From NCBI GenBank assembly GCA_003354055.1, contig PIVQ01000052.1, forward strand, positions 1 to 20,946: a stretch of DNA of 20,946 nt. The letters are read 5' to 3'. Shown one piece after another: positions 15,967 to 20,946 of this stretch; the stretch's first letter is position 1; each line of letters starts with the position of its first letter. The translations under genes and the position numbers were made by a program. Origin of the DNA: Desulfobacteraceae bacterium (GTDB taxonomy: Bacteria; Desulfobacterota; Desulfobacteria; Desulfobacterales; Desulfobacteraceae). Below the pieces are notes generated by a model. It had not been told where the DNA came from, ran no database searches, and worked only from the letters and a program-made list of their open reading frames with translations.

Positions 15967-16539
15967 AATTCTCCCCCTGTTAAAAAGTTAGAATACGTAG
16001 GTTACTGCAGTACAGCATATATTTATTTAACTGCTGATACCTAAAGTTACGGGTGCCACGGGTGCTGGGAACCGGAGGATTACAAACCTGAAATCCAAAG
16101 AAGCAGGTCGTAAAGACATAAACCGATCATCCGCTACAACAGAAGACTGACAATCAGGAGACGTAACAGGGAGAGCATAGCCGAACAGCGGTCGAGATTC
16201 AGAAACCCAGTCGTGTTGTTAGATTAGTGTTATGAAACCAGAAATAACTAGTTGAGTCAACAGAATTTTCAGAACTAACAATTTCATAGAGTTAACTTGG
16301 TACAGGTAAACGCAGATGGGATTAAGCTATAGCGATTCTCAAAATTATATTCCGATTCAAGATTTTCCAGCACCACAGGTTGAACCAGCAAATAACGATA
16401 CCGGCACAGTCTTGAATCGCTTTGTTGTTGTGCTGCACTCCTGGTCATAACGGAACATATTTTTGTTATTTGCTATAACCGCAGAAGTCTTCAAAAGTTC
16501 AACGAATAAATGTGACAGTTTTACTTGCGTTTACCCTGA
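15967..16539. other. 573-bp gene-free region
   Basis: No coding frame of note on either strand. It must hold the ceramidase promoter (minus), but no convincing -35/-10 pair was found. A 9-bp imperfect tandem repeat (ACGGGTGCC/ACGGGTGCT) lies at 16049-16066. From about 16110 to 16210 the text is purine-rich and hairpin-prone (CCG-AACAG-CGG near 16180) and might be a relic of a structured RNA. The right part (16303-16538) is the inverted-repeat-bounded segment listed separately. Confidence 0.6.
16303..16538. repeat. Candidate MITE-like segment with terminal inverted repeats
   Basis: CAGGTAAACGCA (16303-16314) faces TGCGTTTACCCTG (16526-16538): 12 of 13 positions pair with a single-base indel, and 10 are perfect without it. 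The right end lies 1 nt from the ybaK stop codon. Inside are two more perfect 10-bp inverted repeats, CGATTCAAGA (16353-16362) with TCTTGAATCG (16410-16419), and AGCAAATAAC (16387-16396) with GTTATTTGCT (16465-16474), interleaved in a pseudoknot order. No clear target-site duplication and no transposase frame were seen, so the mobile origin is an inference. Confidence 0.4.
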
Positions 16540-17010
16540 CTATATTTTCGAGATGGACTCAAACCGGGCCCGGGTGAGGCCGGCAAGATCAACCGGTGCC
16601 AGGCAGATCTGAAGGCCCCTGCGGCCTGCGCTGACATGGATAGTGTCAAACTTCTCGGCAGAGGCATCAATGATTGTGGGCAAAGATTTTTTCTGGCCAA
16701 TGGGGCTGACCCCGCCGGTGAGATATCCGGTGGTCCGTTCCACCAGGGCTTTGTCAGCCATGGCAATTTTCTTCACACCCATGGCTTTGGCAAAGGCCTT
16801 AAGGTCCAGTTGCCCTGCCACCGGCACCACGGCCACGGCAAGATCCCTGGGACCGGTGGACACCACCAAAGTTTTAAAAAGCTGATCTTCGGGAACTCCC
16901 AGTTTCTCGGCAGCCTCTTTTCCATAGGCACGGACAGCGGGATCATGATCATACTCATGGAGAGTAAAACTTATTTTGGCCTTTTTAGCCTTGGCAATTG
17001 CAGGTGTCAT
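16540..17010 (-). CDS. ybaK: YbaK/EbsC-family Cys-tRNA(Pro)/Cys-tRNA(Cys) deacylase
   Basis: 156 residues, close to the ~159 typical of YbaK, a trans-editing enzyme that removes Cys mischarged onto tRNA(Pro). The start MTPAIAKAKKAKISFTLHEY is the family N terminus. Lys46 in FKTLVV corresponds to the catalytic lysine, and GGVSPIGQKK (99-108) is the signature loop. The chosen ATG (17008-17010) is favoured over an in-frame TTG at 17031, because a -10 element overlaps the codons between them. There is no Shine-Dalgarno; the -10 ends 6 nt before the ATG (see promoter). It is divergent from rnhA. The stop codon directly adjoins the inverted-repeat segment. Confidence 0.93.
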   Translation of the reverse strand: MTPAIAKAKKAKISFTLHEYDHDPAVRAYGKEAAEKLGVPEDQLFKTLVVSTGPRDLAVAVVPVAGQLDLKAFAKAMGVKKIAMADKALVERTTGYLTGGVSPIGQKKSLPTIIDASAEKFDTIHVSAGRRGLQICLAPVDLAGLTRARFESISKI

Positions 17011-17016
17011 GGCAGC

Positions 17017-17045
17017 TTTATACCAGCCCAATCAAACATTGACCA
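17017..17045 (-). promoter_or_regulatory. ybaK promoter placing transcription start at the ATG
   Basis: On the minus strand: TGGTCA (17040-17045, 4/6 match to TTGACA), 17-nt spacer, TATAAA (17017-17022, 5/6 match), then 6 nt GCTGCC and the ATG. The expected start is at or next to the A of the ATG, giving a leaderless mRNA, consistent with the lack of a Shine-Dalgarno. Confidence 0.55.
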
Positions 17046-17352
17046 CAAAAAAGAGAAGACGACACAGCTATACAATATTGGAGTTTGAATCACTCGAATT
17101 GTCCCTGAATTCTGATTCCCTATCGCGACGGGAGCCCCCAAAGGTTCGCAAACCGCATAGGTCCGGATGGGGTCCCCGAGCCATCAGATCGCAATTTTCG
17201 GCAGTTTGAAAATTGATCGATCAGGCCGGGGACCCTATCCGGACCGGCGGTTGTTATGCCACGTCCTTAAGGCAGGAAGGATAACCAATCTTTTAAAAGT
17301 TTCATGAGTATGGTCCATCCCCCCCAATGGCTGTTTGTATGCAATTTGGTCC
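17046..17352. other. Divergent intergenic region between ybaK and rnhA promoters
   Basis: About 300 bp with no coding frame I would defend. Its main content is the long hairpin at 17151-17252. A smaller imperfect palindrome, CCCTATCGCGACGGG with TCGCGA at its centre, lies near 17118-17132. Confidence 0.55.
17151..17252. repeat. 102-nt long imperfect palindrome (extended hairpin)
   Basis: Paired blocks from outside in: AACCGC (17151-17156) with GCGGTT (17247-17252); an 18-nt arm at 17161-17178 with 17227-17244, complementary except for one G-T wobble; GCC (17180-17182) with GGC (17224-17226); GATCG (17187-17191) with CGATC (17218-17222); CAATTTTC (17192-17199) with GAAAATTG (17208-17215). The apical loop is 8 nt. 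It lies between divergent genes, so it is not needed as a terminator for either. It could be a palindromic mobile unit, a small RNA or a protein-binding site. Confidence 0.75.
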
Positions 17353-17381
17353 TTTACACCGTCAAAGTTTGCCTTTATAGT
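17353..17381 (+). promoter_or_regulatory. rnhA promoter placing transcription start at the ATG
   Basis: TTTACA (17353-17358, 5/6), exactly 17 nt, then TATAGT (17376-17381, 5/6). The next seven bases are all pyrimidines (CCTCCCC), so the first purine is the A of the ATG at 17389. This points to a leaderless transcript. Confidence 0.65.
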
Positions 17382-17388
17382 CCTCCCC

Positions 17389-18090
17389 ATGAAATTTTAC
17401 GCAGTTGCAAAAGGAATAAAAACAGGCATATTCACCACCTGGCCGGAAGCGGAACGCCAAGTCAGAGGCGTGGCTGGCGCCATGTATAAAAGCTTTAAAA
17501 CCCGGGAAGAGGCGGAAAACTTTATAAATAATCCCAGCTATGGCCAGAAAAAATCATCCGGAAAATCAAGCGGTTCTGCAGGGAAAGGCTCCGTAGCATC
17601 GCCCAAAACCTATTCCGAAGACACCATTGTGGTCTACACAGACGGCGGTGCCATCGGTAATCCGGGCCCGGGCGGATACGGGGCGGTTATAAAGGATGGG
17701 AAGCAGTTCTCAGGCGGCTATAACCTGACCACCAACAACCGGATGGAACTGATGGCCGTGATTGTTGTTCTGGAGTTCCTTCAGGGAGAGAAGAACCCCA
17801 TTGTACTTCACTCGGACTCCAGGTATGTACTCAACGGGATTACCAAAGGCTGGGCCAAGGGCTGGAAGAAACGGGGCTGGAAAAAATCAGACGGCAATCC
17901 CGCAGTAAACCCGGATCTCTGGGCAAGACTTCTGGATCTTCTGCCGGGTCTGAATATAAAGTTCCAATGGGTGAAGGGCCATGCCGGAGATCCACTGAAC
18001 GAGGCCTGCGACCAATTGGCCAATTCCACGGCAAGGACGCAGGGCCTGCCTGATGATGTGGAATACTTGAAAATCCACCGTCGTTCATAG
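17389..18090 (+). CDS. rnhA: Ribonuclease HI with N-terminal hybrid-binding domain
   Basis: 233 residues. Residues 1-48 form the hybrid-binding (caulimovirus VI-type) domain: MKFYAVAKGIKTGIF, TWPEAERQV.G..GA.YKSF. A Lys/Ser/Gly linker (53-72) leads to the RNase H domain (~78-218). The catalytic acids are all present: Asp85 in YTDGGAIGNPGPGG, Glu120 in TTNNRMELMAV, Asp143 in HSDSRYV and Asp208 in NEACDQLA, with His198 in WVKGHAGD. It degrades RNA in RNA-DNA hybrids, such as R-loops and primers, in the cytoplasm. The ATG at 17389 gives the canonical N terminus; an upstream TTG at 17335 would precede the promoter. There is no Shine-Dalgarno. The gene is followed 60 nt later by a nitrilase-family gene, probably co-transcribed, since no terminator lies between. 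Confidence 0.95.
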   Translation: MKFYAVAKGIKTGIFTTWPEAERQVRGVAGAMYKSFKTREEAENFINNPSYGQKKSSGKSSGSAGKGSVASPKTYSEDTIVVYTDGGAIGNPGPGGYGAVIKDGKQFSGGYNLTTNNRMELMAVIVVLEFLQGEKNPIVLHSDSRYVLNGITKGWAKGWKKRGWKKSDGNPAVNPDLWARLLDLLPGLNIKFQWVKGHAGDPLNEACDQLANSTARTQGLPDDVEYLKIHRRS

Positions 18091-18138
18091 CCTGCGGCAT
18101 TGAACCTGTCCATAGCCGATGGCAATGAACCTTTCCAC

Positions 18139-18143
18139 AGGAA
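18139..18143 (+). promoter_or_regulatory. Ribosome binding site deciding the nitrilase-family start
   Basis: AGGAA lies 7 nt before the ATG at 18151. It favours that start over an upstream in-frame TTG near 18100, which would add 17 residues without family resemblance. Confidence 0.65.
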
Positions 18144-18150
18144 CCCAACA

Positions 18151-18924
18151 ATGAAGCTGACCGTATGCGAACTGAGCAGCAACTGGCTCAATGATAAAAA
18201 AGAGCAGGATGCCCTGCTTGCCCATGTCGACACAGAAAAGAGTGATTTTCTCCTCCTGCCGGAGATGCCGTTTTACGACTGGCTGGCCGGTACCAGGGAA
18301 GTTGACGGGAAAAAATGGCAAAGGGCGGTTGAAGCCCATGAAGAATGGATCAGCCGCCTGGAAGATTTCAAGGTTCCTGTGATAGCTGGAACCCGGCCAA
18401 TATTCAGAGATGGATTCCCCCACAACGAAGGCTTTGTCTGGACAGCGGCCACAGGTGCCGTGGGCATCCATGAAAAATACTATCTGCCGGATGAAGAGGG
18501 ATTCTGGGAGGCCACCTGGTACAGGAGGGGCGACGGTGTATTTGAAGTCGGGCAGGTAGATGGTATTACGATAGGCTTTCTGATCTGCACGGAGATGTGG
18601 TTCAACCATCATGCAAGGGACTACGGCATGGCAGGCATGGATATCCTGCTCTGCCCAAGGGCCACTCCGTCCTCATCCTCAAGTTCCTGGTTAGCAGGGG
18701 GACGTGCCGCAGCTAATGTATCCGGCGCCTTCTGCCTTTCCTCCAACTTTAGCGGCGTCAACACCCCGGAAATGGATTTCGGCGGAACTGCCTGGATCAT
18801 TGAGCCGGAAGAAGGCGAGGTCCTGGGAACCTCAACCGGCTCGGCCCCTTTTCTGACCGTGGATGTTGACCTGGCAGTTGCCAGGGCAGCCAAAAAGACC
18901 TATCCCAGGTATGTAAAGAACTGA
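18151..18924 (+). CDS. Carbon-nitrogen hydrolase (nitrilase superfamily)
   Basis: 257 residues, a normal size for single-domain members. The catalytic triad is visible: Glu38 in LLLPEMPFYDW, Lys109 in GIHEKYYLPDEEGFW and Cys146 in GFLICTEMWF. Further family features are the CPRATP strand (168-173) and a Ser-rich stretch (174-179) before GGRAAANVSGAF. These enzymes hydrolyse non-peptide C-N bonds (amides, N-carbamoyl compounds or nitriles) through a cysteine thioester. The CTEMW rather than C.DxRFPE context leaves the substrate open; an amidase or N-carbamoyl amino acid hydrolase is possible. No signal peptide, so cytoplasmic. It lies 60 nt after rnhA on the same strand with no terminator between, so probably in one operon, though no functional link is obvious. 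Confidence 0.85.
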   Translation: MKLTVCELSSNWLNDKKEQDALLAHVDTEKSDFLLLPEMPFYDWLAGTREVDGKKWQRAVEAHEEWISRLEDFKVPVIAGTRPIFRDGFPHNEGFVWTAATGAVGIHEKYYLPDEEGFWEATWYRRGDGVFEVGQVDGITIGFLICTEMWFNHHARDYGMAGMDILLCPRATPSSSSSSWLAGGRAAANVSGAFCLSSNFSGVNTPEMDFGGTAWIIEPEEGEVLGTSTGSAPFLTVDVDLAVARAAKKTYPRYVKN

Positions 18925-18983
18925 ACAGGATCAGGCAGGAGGTTCTGGCCCGGACTATTCTGAAAGATTATCCTTGCCCGACG

Positions 18984-19012
18984 TTGAAACCCCTTTCAAT
19001 AATTGATAGTAT
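18984..19012 (+). promoter_or_regulatory. Promoter with overlapping palindrome upstream of the PAS-HisKA gene
   Basis: TTGAAA (18984-18989, 5/6), 17 nt, TAGTAT (19007-19012, 4/6), leaving a leader of about 40 nt with AAAAGG at 19046-19051 as ribosome site. The -35 hexamer is the left half of a perfect palindrome, TTGAAA-CCCC-TTTCAA (18984-18999), a plausible operator. Confidence 0.45.
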
Positions 19013-19058
19013 AGGTCCTAACGCCTCTTAACAAATCATCAAATTAAAAGGCATCCAT

Positions 19059-19772
19059 ATGGACAAGTCATCAGATATTTATACCAAAGAAAGCCTGTTA
19101 AAGGTTATCAATGCCCTGCCCATTGCCATCTCCGTCATTGATAAGAACAGAACCGTAACCCTGGCCAATAAATCCACAGCCCAGTTTGTTAACAAGAGCG
19201 CCACACAGCTCGTCGGTCTTACGGGCGGCGAGGCATTTGCCTGTGTAAACCACAATGATGTCCCCCAGGGATGCGGTTTCGGACCCAATTGCATCAAATG
19301 CAAACTTCGCCGGACAGTTCTGGATACCATGGAGCACCAAAGGCCCCATGAAAAGGTTGAAACCACCATGGCATTCAGGGAACATGGGGAACGCCATTTG
19401 CGAATTTCCACCCTCCCCATCATTCTCAATGATGAAGGGGTGGTGCTGTTGTCCGTGGAAGACATAACCCTTGCCAAGCGCCACGAACAAACCCGGGTTG
19501 AAAAAGAGAAACTGGCAGCAGCCATTGAAACAGCCGGGGCAATATGCCATGAATTCAACCAACCCCTGATGGTCATCCTGGGCACAGCGGAACTTCTTCT
19601 GGACGACATGAGCGACCCTGTAGATCAACAGTCAAATCTTCTCCTGATCAAGGAACAGGCAGAGCGTCTGGGCAATGCCACCAGAAAACTGATGACACTG
19701 ACCGAGTATAAAACAAAACCCTATCTTAACAGAGAGATCCTCGACCTTAAGAAGGCATCCGACAAGGATTAA
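19059..19772 (+). CDS. PAS domain plus HisKA phosphoacceptor protein without ATPase domain
   Basis: 237 residues. A PAS domain spans about 12-138: ALPIAISVIDKNRTVTLAN, ending in LSVEDIT. It contains a cysteine cluster, C62, C72, C78 and C81 (CVNHNDVPQGCGFGPNCIKC), of a kind that could hold a metal or respond to redox. A coiled stretch (139-157) leads to an H-box with His164 in GAICHEFNQPLMVILG and the second HisKA helix to about 215. The reading frame ends after an EYKTKPYL segment with no N, G1, F or G2 boxes, so it cannot bind ATP like a full histidine kinase. It may be phosphorylated by a partner, or act as a dimerising modulator. The ATG has AAAAGG 7 nt upstream. The stop codon overlaps that of the convergent isochorismatase gene by 4 bp, so no lost ATPase part remains downstream. 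Confidence 0.85.
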   Translation: MDKSSDIYTKESLLKVINALPIAISVIDKNRTVTLANKSTAQFVNKSATQLVGLTGGEAFACVNHNDVPQGCGFGPNCIKCKLRRTVLDTMEHQRPHEKVETTMAFREHGERHLRISTLPIILNDEGVVLLSVEDITLAKRHEQTRVEKEKLAAAIETAGAICHEFNQPLMVILGTAELLLDDMSDPVDQQSNLLLIKEQAERLGNATRKLMTLTEYKTKPYLNREILDLKKASDKD

Positions 19773-20323
19773 TCAATCTGTTTAAAAAACATCTCAGATG
19801 AAATCACCTGATCGCAGATCATGGTAAGTGCTGCCAGAAAAGCTGTCTTTACCTGATCAGCCGGAATGGTTTTCTCTTCAAAGGTCAGGTCCCGGGCAGC
19901 AGTTGTATCATGAACCAGGGTGCAGGTGAACCCAAGATCTTTGGCAGCCCTGGCAGTGGCATCCACACACATGAATGTCATCATCCCCGTAATAACAAGA
20001 TTCTCAATCCCTTCAGCCTTAAGATCATTTAGAAGGCCGGTCCCTAAAAAAGAATTGGGGAAATTCTTTTGAATCACCCTTTCCCCTGCCCCGGGTGTGA
20101 CGCTGTCATGGATCTTCTGCCCCCGGGTTCCCGACAGAAAAAAGGTGGCCCCCTCTTTCACGGATTCATGCTGGATATGAAATACCGGCAAATTCCGGTC
20201 CCGGAAGAAAGCCAGCACTTCACCTGCTTTTTCTCCGGCTGCTTTTGCACCGGCAAGTTCCATGTTACCGCCCGGAAAATAATCGTTCTGAATATCTATG
20301 ATCAGCAATGCTGTGTTTTTCAT
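19769..20323 (-). CDS. Isochorismatase-family cysteine hydrolase
   Basis: 184 residues, as usual for single-domain members. The catalytic triad is visible: Asp10 in ALLIIDIQNDYFPGG, Lys86 in VIQKNFPNSFLGT and Cys119 in TGMMTFMCVDATARAA. Such enzymes act on isochorismate, nicotinamide, N-carbamoylsarcosine or related amides; the substrate cannot be told from sequence alone. No signal peptide, so cytoplasmic. A strong Shine-Dalgarno (AAGGAG, 20330-20335) lies 6 nt before the ATG. It is divergent from a GlxA-like regulator gene 101 bp away, a common pairing in which the regulator controls the hydrolase. It converges on the PAS-HisKA gene with overlapping stop codons. Confidence 0.9.
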   Translation of the reverse strand: MKNTALLIIDIQNDYFPGGNMELAGAKAAGEKAGEVLAFFRDRNLPVFHIQHESVKEGATFFLSGTRGQKIHDSVTPGAGERVIQKNFPNSFLGTGLLNDLKAEGIENLVITGMMTFMCVDATARAAKDLGFTCTLVHDTTAARDLTFEEKTIPADQVKTAFLAALTMICDQVISSEMFFKQID

Positions 20324-20424
20324 CTATCGCTCCTTTGTTAACGTTTCTGCCAATGTACCCGGCATCATAGACTTTTAACAGTGTCTGTATTGACAAAAAA
20401 GATGCCGTATCAGACAATACTCCC
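20324..20424. promoter_or_regulatory. Divergent promoter region between isochorismatase and GlxA-like genes
   Basis: Plus strand: TTGACA (20390-20395, 6/6), 17 nt, GACAAT (20413-20418, 4/6), six bases, then ATG at 20425, implying a leaderless mRNA. Minus strand: a -10-like TATGAT (20364-20369) about 40 nt before the hydrolase ATG, with a poor -35. An inverted repeat CGGCATC (20360-20366) / GATGCCG (20401-20407) spans both promoters and may be the operator. Confidence 0.5.
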
Positions 20425-20946
20425 ATGAAACGCATAGCCATCCTTGCCCTTGATAATTGTCTCCAGTCCAGTGTGACAGGTTTTTTTGATATCCTGTCCA
20501 TAGCCTCCATGGCCAATCCACTGTTTGACCTGAGCATTGTCTCGGACCAGGGCCAAATTGTTACCTGTTTTAACGGCCTCACCTTACGCCCACACGGGGC
20601 CACAACCACAGCCGGTGATCTGGATATCCTCATGATACCCGTAATCTACGGCGACGTTGGGCCCATTCTAGAAAACAAAGGGTTGATTGACTGGATACGG
20701 GATCAGTATAAGAATCACACCTGTATCTGCGCTGTCTGTGCCGGGGTATTTGTCCTGGCCCATACCGGACTTTTATCCGGCAGAACCGCCACTACCCACT
20801 GGCACCTTGCCAAAGATTTTCAAAATCAATATCCGGATGTCCGGCTCAAACCGGAAAAAATGCTGGTGGATGAAGGGGATGTCATCACTGCAGGCGGGGT
20901 TACGGCATATATGGATCTGGCTCTTTATCTGACGGCCCGGTTCGGC
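20425..20946 (+). CDS. DJ-1/PfpI-domain transcriptional regulator, GlxA-like (3' partial)
   Basis: The frame is open from ATG 20425 to the window end (174 residues seen). It begins MKRIAILALDNCLQSSVTG and has the class I glutamine-amidotransferase-like fold. The elbow is CAVCAGVFVLAHTGLLSGR with Cys105, and ATTHWHLAKDF follows, both hallmarks of the N-terminal domain of GlxA/FtrA-type AraC-family regulators. In those proteins a C-terminal AraC helix-turn-helix domain follows and binds DNA; here it would lie beyond the window, so it could not be confirmed. There is no Shine-Dalgarno, and the promoter places the start at the ATG. It is divergent from the isochorismatase-family gene, the likely target. 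A plain DJ-1/PfpI enzyme is the alternative. Confidence 0.82.
   Translation, partial: MKRIAILALDNCLQSSVTGFFDILSIASMANPLFDLSIVSDQGQIVTCFNGLTLRPHGATTTAGDLDILMIPVIYGDVGPILENKGLIDWIRDQYKNHTCICAVCAGVFVLAHTGLLSGRTATTHWHLAKDFQNQYPDVRLKPEKMLVDEGDVITAGGVTAYMDLALYLTARFG

Noticed and set aside
17011..17031. TTG start seven codons upstream for YbaK
   Set aside because: The added residues fall on the predicted -10 and are not part of the family N terminus.
17151..17260. Integron attC site
   Set aside because: The long palindrome ends in GTTATGC, which does not fit GTTRRRY, there is no matching RYYYAAC at the left end, and no integrase or cassette array is present.
17335..17388. TTG start 18 codons upstream for RNase HI
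   Set aside because: The extra residues precede the canonical N terminus and are encoded by the promoter itself.
20265..20633. Minus-strand frame of 122 codons across the divergent region
   Set aside because: It overlaps both promoters and the start of the well-supported GlxA-like gene, and has no recognisable domain.

Overview
The window looks like a chromosomal segment of a Gram-negative, probably sulfate-reducing Desulfobacterota (Desulfobacteraceae-like) bacterium. This is inferred from roughly 50-55 % GC coding style, the Cys-containing PAS/HisKA protein, and the gene mix; no rRNA, tRNA or marker gene settles it.

The left 13.2 kb is one uninterrupted reading frame, already open at base 1, whose product is at least 4413 residues. 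It is a giant surface/secreted polymorphic toxin. In order it carries a parallel beta-helix segment, an Ig-like domain, a second beta-helix, alternating Ig-like and fibronectin-III domains, CARDB-like beta-sandwiches, a carboxypeptidase-regulatory-like domain, an eight-cysteine Gly/Ser-rich segment, a long RHS/YD-repeat cocoon, the RHS core (DPFG...DPMGL), and a 191-residue toxin tip with the D...ExK signature of a restriction-endonuclease-fold nuclease. Base composition turns AT-rich at the end of the RHS core. It stays AT-rich through a small downstream gene that is very probably the cognate immunity gene, as expected of a swapped toxin/immunity cassette.

Convergent to this pair (13993-15966, minus) is a secreted neutral ceramidase with its zinc ligands and nucleophile motif intact. 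A 573-bp gene-free stretch follows, with a 236-bp segment bounded by near-perfect inverted repeats (candidate MITE-like relic) ending at the ybaK stop codon. Then come ybaK (minus, Cys-tRNA(Pro) deacylase-like), a 102-nt long hairpin in the divergent intergenic region, and an rnhA-nitrilase gene pair (plus). These are followed by a short PAS-HisKA protein with no ATPase domain (plus), an isochorismatase-family hydrolase (minus, 4-bp convergent overlap), and, divergent from it, the start of a DJ-1/PfpI-type (GlxA-like) regulator that runs off the window.

The most notable features are the toxin/immunity cassette on an unusually long modular stalk, and three genes (ybaK, rnhA, the GlxA-like gene) whose promoter elements place the transcription start on the A of the ATG, suggesting leaderless mRNAs. 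The gene-free stretches also hold two unexplained palindromic structures.
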